NCBI GenBank assembly: GCA_021775495.1
Contig: JAJFHT010000332.1
Coordinates: forward strand, 1-35,256
DNA from: Hyphomicrobiales bacterium
Lineage (GTDB): Bacteria; Pseudomonadota; Alphaproteobacteria; Rhizobiales; Rhizobiaceae
Direction: 5' to 3'
DNA: 35,256 bases
Of the stretch, positions 18,003 through 26,580 are shown in pieces. Made by a program: the position numbers and the translations under genes. Position 1 is the first letter of the stretch. Every line of letters begins with the position of its first letter. Below the pieces are notes generated by a model that made no database searches, was not told the DNA's origin, and saw only the letters and a program-made list of their open reading frames with translations.

Positions 18003-19427
18003 TCAGCCCCGCAACTCAATGTTCATGAATGACGGCACATCTTCACCAAATCCCTTAGGCGAATTGTCGTGATCTTTGCCGCGCTTGTTGTTTGCCTTGT
18101 CGGACCGCGTCGCTTCTTTGGCGGGGGCAGGGCGCCTGGCTGGTGTTTGCGACTGGGCGGCGACTCCGTCTTCTGACGCTGCCGGCTTTATCGGAACGAC
18201 TTTCCTGCCTGCAGTTTTTTTGCCGCGACTGCCGGAGTCCGAACGCGCCTTCTGGCGCGGCTTCTCGTCATCGGGTTCCGCATCACCGAAGGATTTGTTG
18301 CCGCCGTCCGTCCATTCAATTTCCTGCCCGATCAGTTTTTCGATTGCATCGACATATTTCTGGTCGGCGCGGGTGACCAGCGTAAACGACTTGCCGGAGC
18401 GCCCGGCGCGGCCTGTGCGGCCAATGCGATGAACATAGTCTTCTGCATGTATCGGAACATCGAAATTGAAGATGTGGGATACCGCCGGAATATCCAGCCC
18501 GCGTGCAGCGACATCCGACGCAACGAGTAGTTTCAACTTGCCGTCACGAAATCCGGCCAGCATTGCCGTGCGTGCATGCTGATCCATGTCTCCATGCAGC
18601 GCACCGGCGTCGAAGCCGTGCCGGACCAGCGAACGGAACAGTTCCGAGACATCTCTTTTGCGATTGCAAAAAATGATCGCGTTGGTGAGTTCGTCATTCT
18701 CGGCATTGATCAGATCACGCAGAACCTGGCGTTTGTCCCAGCCCTTGCCGGGACACCTTACCAGGCGTTGCGCCACCGTTACGGCGGTTGTTGCTGCCTT
18801 GGCAACTTCAACACGAACCGGAGCCTGCAGAAACTGCTCGGTCAGTCGGGTGATTTCCGGAGGCATGGTCGCGGAGAAAAACAACGTCTGACGGGTAAAG
18901 GGTATCAGTTTGCAGATGCGTTCGATATCGGGAATGAACCCCATGTCAAGCATGCGGTCAGCTTCGTCGATGACGAGAATTTCAACGCCGGTGAGCAGCA
19001 GTTTTCCGCGCTCGTGATGATCGAGCAGGCGCCCCGGCGTTGCGATCAGCACGTCCGCACCGCGTTCGAGCTTGCGTTCCTGATCTTCAAAGGAAACCCC
19101 GCCGATCAGCAGGGCGACATTGAGGCGGTGATTTTTACCGTAGGTGGCGAAATTTTCCGCGACCTGCGCTGCCAGTTCACGCGTCGGCTCGACGATCAGT
19201 GTTCTGGGCATGCGGGCTCGTGCCCGGCCTTTTTCAAGCCTTGTCAGCATGGGCAGGACGAACGAAGCGGTCTTACCCGTCCCGGTCTGGGCGATCCCAA
19301 GAATGTCCTTGCCCTTCAAGGCATGGGGGATGGCATCCCTCTGGATGGGGGTCGGTTCGGTATAACCTGTTTCCACAACAGCTTTTAGGACTCTGGGTGA
19401 CAGTCCGAGGTCATCAAATGTCGTCAA
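18003..19427 (-). CDS. DEAD-box ATP-dependent RNA helicase
   Basis: About 474 residues. All DEAD-box motifs are visible: Q motif 'GYTEPTPIQ', Walker A 'AQTGTGKT' (46-53), 'PTRELA', 'TPGR', 'VIDEADRMLD', 'SAT', 'ARGLDI' and 'HRIGRTGRAG'. A basic, low-complexity C-terminal tail (Lys, Arg, Ser, Pro rich, roughly the last 100 residues) resembles RhlE-type proteins and may bind RNA. It unwinds RNA duplexes, probably in ribosome assembly or cold response. TTG 19427 is used because it gives MTTFDDLGLSP, the family N-terminus. The frame runs open to 19547, but those 40 residues match nothing I recognise. Confidence 0.92.
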   Translation of the reverse strand: MTTFDDLGLSPRVLKAVVETGYTEPTPIQRDAIPHALKGKDILGIAQTGTGKTASFVLPMLTRLEKGRARARMPRTLIVEPTRELAAQVAENFATYGKNHRLNVALLIGGVSFEDQERKLERGADVLIATPGRLLDHHERGKLLLTGVEILVIDEADRMLDMGFIPDIERICKLIPFTRQTLFFSATMPPEITRLTEQFLQAPVRVEVAKAATTAVTVAQRLVRCPGKGWDKRQVLRDLINAENDELTNAIIFCNRKRDVSELFRSLVRHGFDAGALHGDMDQHARTAMLAGFRDGKLKLLVASDVAARGLDIPAVSHIFNFDVPIHAEDYVHRIGRTGRAGRSGKSFTLVTRADQKYVDAIEKLIGQEIEWTDGGNKSFGDAEPDDEKPRQKARSDSGSRGKKTAGRKVVPIKPAASEDGVAAQSQTPARRPAPAKEATRSDKANNKRGKDHDNSPKGFGEDVPSFMNIELRG

Positions 19428-19625
19428 TGGTATTTTGGACCTTGTTTCCGCCGGGAGCCAATGCTCGCAGGGGATTCTGGTGTTCGTGCATCCTCCATCG
19501 GGATGCGTATGTGATGAGCGGATACGGTGCGCATCGGACAATGTCAACTCATCCGCCGATATTCATCATGATATGTGGTAAATGTGGCGGGTTTTCGTTT
19601 GGCTCAGCGGCGATGCGGGGAATTA

Positions 19626-19639
19626 GGGCTTTCCAGCCC
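19626..19639 (-). terminator. Weak hairpin downstream of nadK
   Basis: On the minus strand GGGCT-GGAA-AGCCC lies about 47 bases after the nadK stop, followed by TAATTCC. It has no proper T-run, so it is only a possible terminator. Confidence 0.3.
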
Positions 19640-19685
19640 GGCAAGCCGATATGTCCTGTGTACCTGGCTCAAGTCTGGCTGCCGA

Positions 19686-20459
19686 TCAGTACCTGAACTG
19701 TTCCGCCAGAATGCGTTCGTCCCAGCTGTGGCTCGCATCGAACAGGATTTTTGCGGTTGAAGAGCGGGATTCGCGAATAATGACGGATGAAACCGATTTG
19801 ACTTCCGTGTGATCGGCAACAGCGTTGACCGGACGTTTTTCCGCTTCCAGAATTTCAAGCCGGACTGTCGCCTGGTTTGGCAACAGGGCGCCACGCCAGC
19901 GTCGCGGCCGAAAGGCACTGACCGGAGTGAGCGCCAGCAATGGCGCGTCGATTGGCAGGATCGGCCCTTGGGCCGACAGGTTGTAGGCAGTAGAGCCGGC
20001 CGGCGTTGCCACCATGATGCCGTCGCAAACTAGTTCTTCGAGCCGGACCTGGGCGTCGACGGTGACACGTATTTTCGCCGCCTGATAAGACTGGCGCAGC
20101 AGTGACACCTCGTTGATGGCGAGAGCCTCGATGTTCTCGTCGTCCATCGTCACCGCATCCATCTCCAGCGGTCGAATGATTTCCGCTTCCGCTGCGTTGA
20201 TGCGCGTCAGCAAATCCCGCTCGCGGTATTCATTCATCAAAAATCCAACCGAACCCCGGTTCATTCCGTAGATAGGTTTGCCGGTGTTCATGTGGTTGTG
20301 CAGCGTCTGCAGCATGAAACCGTCGCCACCGAGCGCCACGATGACATCCGCGTTTTCGGGGTTTTCCTGCCCGTAAAGGACCGCAAGCTGCGCCGCGGCA
20401 TCTCGGGCATCGTCTGACTCCGCAGAAATGAATGCAAGCGAACTTATTTGTTGGGACAT
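19686..20459 (-). CDS. nadK: NAD kinase
   Basis: 257 residues, typical of the alphaproteobacterial NadK group. Conserved blocks: '[16 protein letters not shown]' with the catalytic GGDG (44-47), '[16 protein letters not shown]', 'INEVSLLR', and '[20 protein letters not shown]', the nucleotide-binding region. It phosphorylates NAD to NADP in the cytoplasm. ATG 20459 gives [15 protein letters not shown], the family-type start; the upstream in-frame extension to 20498 is not supported. A tRNA-Thr gene lies on the opposite strand about 120 bases away. Confidence 0.95.
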   Translation of the reverse strand: MSQQISSLAFISAESDDARDAAAQLAVLYGQENPENADVIVALGGDGFMLQTLHNHMNTGKPIYGMNRGSVGFLMNEYRERDLLTRINAAEAEIIRPLEMDAVTMDDENIEALAINEVSLLRQSYQAAKIRVTVDAQVRLEELVCDGIMVATPAGSTAYNLSAQGPILPIDAPLLALTPVSAFRPRRWRGALLPNQATVRLEILEAEKRPVNAVADHTEVKSVSSVIIRESRSSTAKILFDASHSWDERILAEQFRY

Positions 20460-20581
20460 GGCGCAATTGCGGTGTTGATCGGTCATTCCGGTTACCATGC
20501 CCGCCAGCAGCGCGGAAGGGGCTGCAGGCTGTTTACATTTGCTCTTTACTGACGCGCAGATTGTGGTAGGTGAGCGTTATT

Positions 20582-20657
<76 letters not shown>

Positions 20658-20796
20658 GTCTTTTCAACAATTTAGCTGAATACCTGCGGAGCAGGTGACG
20701 CTTTTGCGACTTTCCTGTCGCGGCGCTTGTGTGAGTCCGGCATCCGTGGTCTGACAATCGCACATTTGTCAAACGTCCGTATCCACGGCTTCCCAC

Positions 20797-21387
20797 ATGC
20801 TGACATTCGCGCTTGCCGCATTTTTGCTGATCATAACCCCAGGCCCAGGAGTGCTGACGACTGCCGGGGTTGGAGCCGGTTATGGTTATCGGCATGGCGG
20901 CAACTATGTGCTTGGCCTCTTTCTGGGATCGAACCTGGTGGTGCTCGCGGTGGTTACCGGGCTTGCTGCGGTATTGCTGGCTGATCCTGTGATACGGACG
21001 GTGTTGTTGTGGGCATCGGCGGCGTATCTGCTTTATCTGGCATACCGGATTGCGTTTTCGGGAACGAAGATTGCATTCATTGGTGCGCCTCGGCCGCCCG
21101 GCATTGCCGGCGGCCTGATGCTCCAGATTATCAATCCCAAGGCCTATGTGGTTGCCACGACATTGTTCTCCGGATTCCAGATATGGGAAAGCGCCCTCCT
21201 GCTGGAAATCCTGGTCAAATTCCTGATCATGAACGCGATCTGGATTCCCGTGCATATCCTTTGGCTGTCCGCCGGTGTGTTCCTGCATCGCCTCGACCTG
21301 GCGCCAAGAACACAGTTCGTAATCAATGTCTGCATGGCGGTCGCCATGCTGTCCGTGGTCGCGCTGGCAGCATACCGGGAGTTCTAG
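20797..21387 (+). CDS. LysE/RhtB family amino-acid exporter
   Basis: 196 residues, about six membrane helices. The family signature is near the N-terminus ('LLIITPGPGVLTTAGVGAGY'), with 'LGLFLGSNLVVLAVVTGLAA', the central 'LLWASAAYLLYLAYRI', and 'GGLMLQIINPKAYVVATTLF' marking the second half. LysE/RhtB proteins export amino acids such as lysine, arginine, threonine or homoserine across the inner membrane; the substrate cannot be assigned here. The ATG at 20797 has no clear ribosome site. The gene follows tRNA-Thr by about 140 bases and is followed by a perfect hairpin. Confidence 0.88.
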   Translation: MLTFALAAFLLIITPGPGVLTTAGVGAGYGYRHGGNYVLGLFLGSNLVVLAVVTGLAAVLLADPVIRTVLLWASAAYLLYLAYRIAFSGTKIAFIGAPRPPGIAGGLMLQIINPKAYVVATTLFSGFQIWESALLLEILVKFLIMNAIWIPVHILWLSAGVFLHRLDLAPRTQFVINVCMAVAMLSVVALAAYREF

Positions 21388-21397
21388 CCGGGGCCCG

Positions 21398-21416
21398 ACC
21401 GAAATGTGATTTCGGT
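21398..21416 (+). terminator. Hairpin after the LysE-type gene
   Basis: ACCGAAAT-GTG-ATTTCGGT is a perfect 8-base inverted repeat 10 bases after the stop codon. No run of T follows, so it may be a Rho-dependent or stabilising 3' structure rather than a classical terminator. Confidence 0.45.
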
Positions 21417-21743
21417 GCCGTTGAGACGGGCACGACGCATGCGCTCGCTTTTTTCAGACAGCCTGTTTGTCCGCCGCGTGCAAGTCACGTTTGCTGGACA
21501 ACGTCGCAAAGCCTATCCAGTGCCCGGTATTGCACCGCGCTTTACGCCTCGTCGGATGACCTGATTTGGCATTGTGAAACGATTCAATCGGGTCAAAAAC
21601 TGCTTGTCTTGCGATTTTCCTGTTTGATCTGCGAAGATTGAGCCACCGACCGGCCTTCAACAGCCGTTCAATGACAAAAACAGGCCCAACACACAGAATA
21701 TCGGACAGTCCCTCCTAACCAGACCGGCGACTTGACGACATCC
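21417..21743. other. 327-base stretch with no recognised gene
   Basis: Lies between the LysE-type gene and the 3' end of the secreted hydrolase. The longest frame is 68 residues on the minus strand (21454-21660). It begins with a plausible Met but shows no domain I recognise. The stretch could be degenerate sequence at the left edge of an accessory region. No repeats, tRNA or strong promoter were seen. Confidence 0.4.
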
Positions 21744-22811
21744 TTACTGGGCCTGCTGCCAGGCGCAGTTTCCAAGGAACGCATCCGCGCCGACATCGGC
21801 GCTGGCAACCAGCTGGGTTTGCCCGTCCTGACAAACGACCGTATGGTCGCCGAGGCCTGCGATATCCGCAAGGACCTGATCCCAGTGGCGATACTGCACC
21901 GTGTGTCCCTGACCCTCATAGACCGTTGCGCGCACGACGTTTGGCAGGGCCGCCTGCCACTGTTCCATTACGGCGACCGGCACGATCTTGTCCGCGGCCC
22001 CCCAATAAAGATAGGTCGGCGTGGTGATCCGCGACGCATCCGCGACCGCATCTTTCGAACAGGGTAGATGATATTCCACCGCCAACGCCGTCGGATCTCC
22101 CAACTGCCCGTTTACATAAAACGAGCGGGTGGCGTCGGCATAGGCCTCGGTCTGCCAGCCGGGAATGACCAGCACCGGCGATCCCGGCACCCCCCACCAA
22201 TCTTTGGGTTTGTGCGTATAGGCAGTCAGCTTTTCCTTCTTGGAATCCATGGATCCGCTGCAATCGGGTTCGGTCCGTGTCGGCAGCGTTCTGGACGATG
22301 CCGCTGTGGCATGCAGGGACAGTACCCGATCGGGTGTGGTTGCCGCCAGATGCGCGGCATAGGCCCCGCCACCCGAGATTGCCACGATCGCGAATTTGTC
22401 GACGCCAAGATGGTCCAGAACCGCCAGAACCTCTTTAGCATAGTCGGCATAGCCGCGATCCGGGTCCAGCGGGGATTCGCCAAATCCATTGCGTTCGACC
22501 GAGATCATCCGCAGCCCGAGGGTCAACCGCGTCGAGCGGTTGAATTCCGTCAGTTGAAAGGCCGCAAGGCTGGTTCCCTGTCCGCCGATGAATACGACCG
22601 GGCGACCCTCAGTGCTGCCGTCGTCGATGAAATAGGCCGCTCGGCCATCGACCTCCAGGTTGTGCACCTCTGATCCGATGTGGTCAAAGCCGTTTGCCAG
22701 TTCAATCGCAGTGGGGTCAATCGTGGCAGTCTGGCTTCGTGCGTCCTGTGGGATCAATGCGCCGATCAGGCAGGTTGCGGTCACCATGGCTATTTTTTCA
22801 GGAATTCGCAT
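21744..22811 (-). CDS. Secreted alpha/beta hydrolase
   Basis: 355 residues. An N-terminal signal peptide (MRIPEKIAMVTATCLIGALI, cleavage probably near ARSQ-TA) sends it to the periplasm or outside. The hydrolase fold is visible: 'PVVFIGGQGTSLAAF' (oxyanion region), 'ISVERNGFGESP', nucleophile Ser146 in 'AISGGGAY', 'WGAADKIVP' for the acid, and 'GQGHTVQY' for the His. The nucleophile elbow has Ala in place of the usual first Gly. Several Cys residues in the C-terminal half (EPDCSGSM, 'LPCSKD', 'VVCQDG', 'GNCAWQ') would suit disulfides in an exported protein. The substrate is unknown. AAGGAA lies about six bases before the ATG at 22811. It appears to be a single-gene unit. Confidence 0.82.
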   Translation of the reverse strand: MRIPEKIAMVTATCLIGALIPQDARSQTATIDPTAIELANGFDHIGSEVHNLEVDGRAAYFIDDGSTEGRPVVFIGGQGTSLAAFQLTEFNRSTRLTLGLRMISVERNGFGESPLDPDRGYADYAKEVLAVLDHLGVDKFAIVAISGGGAYAAHLAATTPDRVLSLHATAASSRTLPTRTEPDCSGSMDSKKEKLTAYTHKPKDWWGVPGSPVLVIPGWQTEAYADATRSFYVNGQLGDPTALAVEYHLPCSKDAVADASRITTPTYLYWGAADKIVPVAVMEQWQAALPNVVRATVYEGQGHTVQYRHWDQVLADIAGLGDHTVVCQDGQTQLVASADVGADAFLGNCAWQQAQ

Positions 22812-22941
22812 CACAAGTTCCTTTCAGGATTGGAGGATAGGACCAGTGTCGTCTCTGCAGGTGCCACACGGTGTACAGTGGAACAAGTCGAGATTGTGTC
22901 CTTAATAATGATGCAACATTGGGCTTAGGCTGAGTTGCCAA

Positions 22942-22973
22942 CGAAAGAGAGAACCACCCTTCTTATCGGGCGG
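22942..22973 (-). terminator. Probable terminator after the glycosyltransferase gene
   Basis: On the minus strand CCGCCC-GATAAGAA-GGGTGG forms a six-pair stem (one G-U) followed by TTCTCTCTTTCG, a pyrimidine-rich tail, about 24 bases after the glycosyltransferase stop. It would end the barrel-FecR-glycosyltransferase transcript. Confidence 0.5.
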
Positions 22974-22996
22974 AGCCAAAGCCGTTTCGCGTTTCT

Positions 22997-24172
22997 TTAA
23001 AGTAATGCGTGGCCAACCGCTGCAATGTCGTCCGCCCAGCTTTCAGACGGATTCGGGGTAAGTTCGGCGCGGGCGTTGTGTACTGATTTTACAAGATCAC
23101 TATCTCCGTAAGCGGCTGTTATCATCTGTGTGAGACTTTCGGCGTCCGTCATGTCGAGCCGCGTGCTGCGACATCCGCCTGCTGCCTCCAATTTTGTTGA
23201 GATCACGAGGTCTTCGATACTGCGAGGCAGGATGATCTGTGGCATGCCTGAGGCCACAAGCAAGCCACTCAGCATTGAACCACCGCCATGGACGACCAGT
23301 CGCGACCGGGACAGGATCTTTTGCGGATCAACCGGTTCCGGTTCAACGAATATGCCAGCGTCACGAAGTTTGTCACTTTGGGCACTGTTGTATGAAATGC
23401 TGTAGGTTCTGACAGGTTGGTCCAGGCGGCAGAGAGCTTCAACCAAAGTGTCAAGCAGGTGCTGGTTGAACGGTTGCCAGATGTAAACGAAAATTTCTTC
23501 TCCGGCCCCAACCAGTTGGGACAAATCAGATGTCGGAGCGAACATTGTCTCCGGATTTCGCCATTGGTGATAGGGATCCAGGCACGCAAAAGAACGAACC
23601 GCCTGTGCCTGCCCGCGAAACAACTCCGGCAACGTCTGCAAAGGGCTTACGCCGCCTTTGCTAACACATGCATTTATCGCCGAAAGAATTCGGTCTTCTT
23701 CAACCTGAACCGGGGCGAGATCATGAAGTGACGGGAAGTTCGGCATTTCAGCTGGTGGGGTAAAAAACGCGTTGCCTGTTACCAGTACCGGAATCCGCCC
23801 CCGTGCAGCCAATGTCGCGCATGGCGCCCAATCCGAAACAACAATCTCCGGCTGGGATTCGCTGAGAACCACACTCCATTCGGTGATTTTTCGCACTGCC
23901 GTTTCAGCAGCGCCAAATCCCTGATTGAAAAGCAGATCACCGCAGGTTGCGATATTCTTGAGGCGAGCATCTCTCGAAAGCGAGTGGATTGGGCCGTTCA
24001 AGAGCAGCTTTGCGCCCCGCAGCACATTGGATGCCGGCGTGCCTTCCGGTACCGCGTACCCGATCTGATGGCCAAATTTTTCGAACGCTCGGCCAAGTGC
24101 CAGCAGATAGCTGCCCTTTCCGCGCCCCTGACCCTCGCTGCATAACAGGATCAAGCCGACCCGTAGCAACAA
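22997..24172 (-). CDS. UGT/MGT-like glycosyltransferase (GT-B fold)
   Basis: 391 residues. The N-terminal half begins 'VGLILLCSEGQGRGKGSYLL' and includes 'LALGRAFEKFGHQIGYAVPE', as in GT-B enzymes. The C-terminal half has the nucleotide-sugar signature region 'SRLVVHGGGSMLSGLLVASG' followed by 'MPQIILPRSIEDL', as in family 1 (UGT/MGT) glycosyltransferases. No signal peptide or membrane helix is clear, so it probably works at the cytoplasmic face. Donor and acceptor are unknown. The frame opens at TTG 24172 inside the 3' end of the FecR gene. A TTG at 24154 overlaps the FecR stop (TTGA) and would suit coupled translation. Either way it is probably cotranscribed with the FecR and barrel genes. 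Confidence 0.75.
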   Translation of the reverse strand: MLLRVGLILLCSEGQGRGKGSYLLALGRAFEKFGHQIGYAVPEGTPASNVLRGAKLLLNGPIHSLSRDARLKNIATCGDLLFNQGFGAAETAVRKITEWSVVLSESQPEIVVSDWAPCATLAARGRIPVLVTGNAFFTPPAEMPNFPSLHDLAPVQVEEDRILSAINACVSKGGVSPLQTLPELFRGQAQAVRSFACLDPYHQWRNPETMFAPTSDLSQLVGAGEEIFVYIWQPFNQHLLDTLVEALCRLDQPVRTYSISYNSAQSDKLRDAGIFVEPEPVDPQKILSRSRLVVHGGGSMLSGLLVASGMPQIILPRSIEDLVISTKLEAAGGCRSTRLDMTDAESLTQMITAAYGDSDLVKSVHNARAELTPNPSESWADDIAAVGHALL

Positions 24173-25155
24173 TCGTCCATCGGCGGAGGCGGAGGAGGCG
24201 GTGGAGGCGGTGGAGGCGGTGGAGGAGGAGGAGGCGGAGGAGGAGGAGGTGGTGGTGGTGGTGGATTCTGCACATTGCCGTCATTAAGGCCGGGATTGCC
24301 ATCAAAGCCGTTGACGCCGCCATTACCTTTGTTGAACTGGTTCTGTCCTGAGCCCTGCCCACCGCTTTCCTGGATTTCAACCGGATAGGTCTGGGGCCCA
24401 TCCGGGCGGGACCGCAACAGAAAATCAAGATAGTCCAGCAATGCCTGAGTCACCGGGAATGGACCGATAGGTTCGGCACCTTCATAGGGCACGAATACGA
24501 AATAGTTCGGTTGCGAGATCGTTACTGTTGTTCCGCCGCTGGTAACAGTTATCCGGCCGCTATTGTCCAGCGTATTGCCGTTCCGTCCGGGCCCTCTAAG
24601 CACGACGATCGTTGCAGTCAGAGGATTGGCACCAGTCGTGCTCAGTCCGGCAAGTCCGGCCAGTGCAATCGCATCTTCACCGACGATGCCCTCAAAGAAA
24701 GTTCCCCGAATTCCGATGGAAGCCGACGGGGTTTTGACGCTGGCATTTGTCGGGTTGTTCTTGCCGATCCGGCCGCTCATGAAGCGGAATGCGCCCTTGG
24801 CGACCGTCGCGGCCATGTTGCCGGCGCCGCTGTCGGGATCATAAACGAAACGGTCGATTTTCATTTCGCAGTTCTGGCCAACGGTAAACAGTGACGCATC
24901 AAGCAGCAAAATCTGCAAAGCGCTATCGGTCTTGGTTACAACCTTGTCTTCGAGAAAAATCTGATCCTTGACCGCCGCCTTTTTTTGGCGCCCAGACGAT
25001 GTCACAAAGACATTGCCGCGCACTGCGGCACTGGTGCCGATCCGAGCCTCGGCATAGGCGGGGCTTGCTGCAAACAGGGCGCATAGCGCGACGCCGGAAA
25101 TAAGGCTTTTGCGAATGCGATTCGCCAGGCTTCTATGCGTTGTTTTGGATGGCAT
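24151..25155 (-). CDS. Secreted FecR-domain protein with a C-terminal polyproline tail
   Basis: 334 residues. The signal peptide (about 1-35, 'LISGVALCALFAASPAYAEA') is followed by a FecR-type beta domain: 'GTSAAVRGNVFVTSSG', 'KDQIFLEDKVVTKTDSALQI', 'LLDASLFTVGQNCEMKIDRF' and 'ASVKTPSASIGIRGTFFEGI'. A Gly/Asn-rich linker then leads to 28 consecutive prolines (bases 24181-24264) and a short end MDDCCYGSA. This is the free-standing periplasmic form of the domain, not the sigma-factor-linked FecR: no anti-sigma N-terminus or membrane helix beyond the signal peptide is seen. GAGGAAAG lies about five bases before the ATG. The barrel gene ends 11 bases upstream and the glycosyltransferase overlaps downstream. 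Confidence 0.85.
   Translation of the reverse strand: MPSKTTHRSLANRIRKSLISGVALCALFAASPAYAEARIGTSAAVRGNVFVTSSGRQKKAAVKDQIFLEDKVVTKTDSALQILLLDASLFTVGQNCEMKIDRFVYDPDSGAGNMAATVAKGAFRFMSGRIGKNNPTNASVKTPSASIGIRGTFFEGIVGEDAIALAGLAGLSTTGANPLTATIVVLRGPGRNGNTLDNSGRITVTSGGTTVTISQPNYFVFVPYEGAEPIGPFPVTQALLDYLDFLLRSRPDGPQTYPVEIQESGGQGSGQNQFNKGNGGVNGFDGNPGLNDGNVQNPPPPPPPPPPPPPPPPPPPPPPPPPPPPMDDCCYGSA
24181..24264 (-). repeat. Trinucleotide repeat encoding 28 prolines
   Basis: An uninterrupted run of 28 CCN codons (NGG triplets on the plus strand: AGG, CGG and TGG in irregular order, ending in five TGG). Because the unit is three bases, slippage would change tail length without shifting the frame. Such a run stalls ribosomes and would need EF-P. 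Confidence 0.95.
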
Positions 25156-25166
25156 GGTGGCTTTCC

Positions 25167-26504
25167 TCAGAACGCAAATCGTTTGATCAGGAGGACTTCA
25201 CCTGACCAATTGTTGATGTCGAGGTTCGGAATATTGGATTCCTGCCATGAATACCCGCCGGCGACCTGCAAATTGACATCGGCGAGCCCTCCGGGCAATT
25301 CGGTCCCGACAACAGAAAACACCGTTGAGAGTGGTGAACCAATTGCGATGCGGGTACGGTACAGATCGTCGCTGCGGACGATCGTCGGAGAATAACGCGG
25401 GTCGGCAGCGTCATATTCGGTTCGACGGAAGCTGCCGTCCGCCACGAGGTAAATCCCGCGTCCCAGCAGCGTCAGATATTGCAATGACAGCTCGTAGGCA
25501 TCGTAAGAGAAACTGGCGTTTCGTGCATCCTTGCGAAAATAGAACCCTTGTGCTGTCAGCGTATCGGTCTCGGTGAAACGAATGCGCGTGCCGCCGCCGA
25601 AGGTATATAATTCTCCGTCACGGCTGCTTCCGACCGGCGAAATACTTGTTGTCCGGAAATCCTGGAAGACAACCGATCCGTTGGCAAGCAACTCGACCAT
25701 CGGTGAAATGGTGTAGCCGAGGGCCGCGCCGCCACCATATTCGGTGAAAAAGCCCTCGTGGCTCAGCGCCACGGTGCGGATTTTGGCGTAAGGTGTGATC
25801 TTCAGATTGTCGCGGAAAACGACAACACCGGCCTTGAACTGGCCAGACATAAAGTCGGCCGAGTTGACCTTGCCATATTCATTGATCCAGCCGTTGATCT
25901 GGGCAAATAAATAGTCACCGCGACCGTTCTGCAGGTCGTGCTCCACGCGCAAGTGCGAATTGGCAGAAAATGCCGCGTCTATGCGCTCATCGGCGGTCAG
26001 AGTAATCGGAACACCTGCTGCCAATCCGGAATTGTCCGCGGAGGCGCGGCCCGGATTGCTGTCCACCCGTCCACCGAGCGCTACGCTGCCGGTAATCCGG
26101 GTCGTTTTGTCCCTGGTCGTAACGAGGCCGAGATATCGGGTGACTTCTGACTGCTGCCGAGCCGTCAGGTCCCGTTCCTGCAGAATCAGGAGTTCACGTT
26201 TCGACCCTTTGAGATCATCGAGCCGGAAGAGGACGATCGCGTAGAGCAACCGGGCACTGTCCCACTCCGGCTCGAGCAGTAGCATCCGTTCCAGAGTCGC
26301 CGCCGATTGATCCAATCGCCCTGTTGAAATCTGCTGCCGTGCATAACGCAGGTTCAATTCCAGATCGTCCGGGTTTGCCAAAATCTCGTCGAATGTAACG
26401 TTTTGAGCGCTTGCGATTGTCGGCACGAAAACGCACAGTCCTGCAATGCAACAGGAGAGATGTAAGAGGCGGACAATATGTCGACTAACTATTGCGCGGA
26501 ACAT
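25167..26504 (-). CDS. Outer-membrane TPR plus beta-barrel protein, SLAM/DUF560-like
   Basis: 445 residues. A signal peptide ('LSCCIAGLCVFVPTIASAQN') precedes a helical TPR-like region of about 100 residues ('ELNLRYARQQISTGRLDQSA', 'MLLLEPEWDSARLLYAIVLF'). Next comes a start-of-barrel motif 'ITGSVALGGRVDSNPGR', then many alternating amphipathic strands, ending in a terminal Phe ('VLLIKRFAF'), the sorting signal of outer-membrane proteins. This layout matches surface lipoprotein assembly modifiers (type XI secretion translocons) and related TPR-barrel proteins. I see the architecture clearly, but the family is inferred. ATG 26504 is chosen because the longer frame crosses the divergent cyclase start. 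There is no good ribosome site. FecR follows 11 bases downstream. Confidence 0.78.
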   Translation of the reverse strand: MFRAIVSRHIVRLLHLSCCIAGLCVFVPTIASAQNVTFDEILANPDDLELNLRYARQQISTGRLDQSAATLERMLLLEPEWDSARLLYAIVLFRLDDLKGSKRELLILQERDLTARQQSEVTRYLGLVTTRDKTTRITGSVALGGRVDSNPGRASADNSGLAAGVPITLTADERIDAAFSANSHLRVEHDLQNGRGDYLFAQINGWINEYGKVNSADFMSGQFKAGVVVFRDNLKITPYAKIRTVALSHEGFFTEYGGGAALGYTISPMVELLANGSVVFQDFRTTSISPVGSSRDGELYTFGGGTRIRFTETDTLTAQGFYFRKDARNASFSYDAYELSLQYLTLLGRGIYLVADGSFRRTEYDAADPRYSPTIVRSDDLYRTRIAIGSPLSTVFSVVGTELPGGLADVNLQVAGGYSWQESNIPNLDINNWSGEVLLIKRFAF

Positions 26505-26580
26505 GCGGTGGGACCGAACCTTGTGTAGGGATGACACTACGTAAACCGCCGTAACTTGACGCGATGAGGGGGCAACAACA

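Noticed and set aside
18576..19388. 270-residue plus-strand open frame
   Set aside because: Antisense to the DEAD-box helicase; no family features.
21454..21660. 68-residue minus-strand frame in the gene-poor stretch
   Set aside because: No recognisable domain; considered a possible transposase scrap but no diagnostic motif was found.
24181..24264. Repeat tract considered as a CRISPR or minisatellite array
   Set aside because: No spacers; it is a triplet run inside a coding frame that explains it as polyproline.
24151..25155. FecR protein as a sigma-factor regulator
   Set aside because: It has a signal peptide, no anti-sigma N-terminus, and no ECF sigma or TonB receptor gene nearby.
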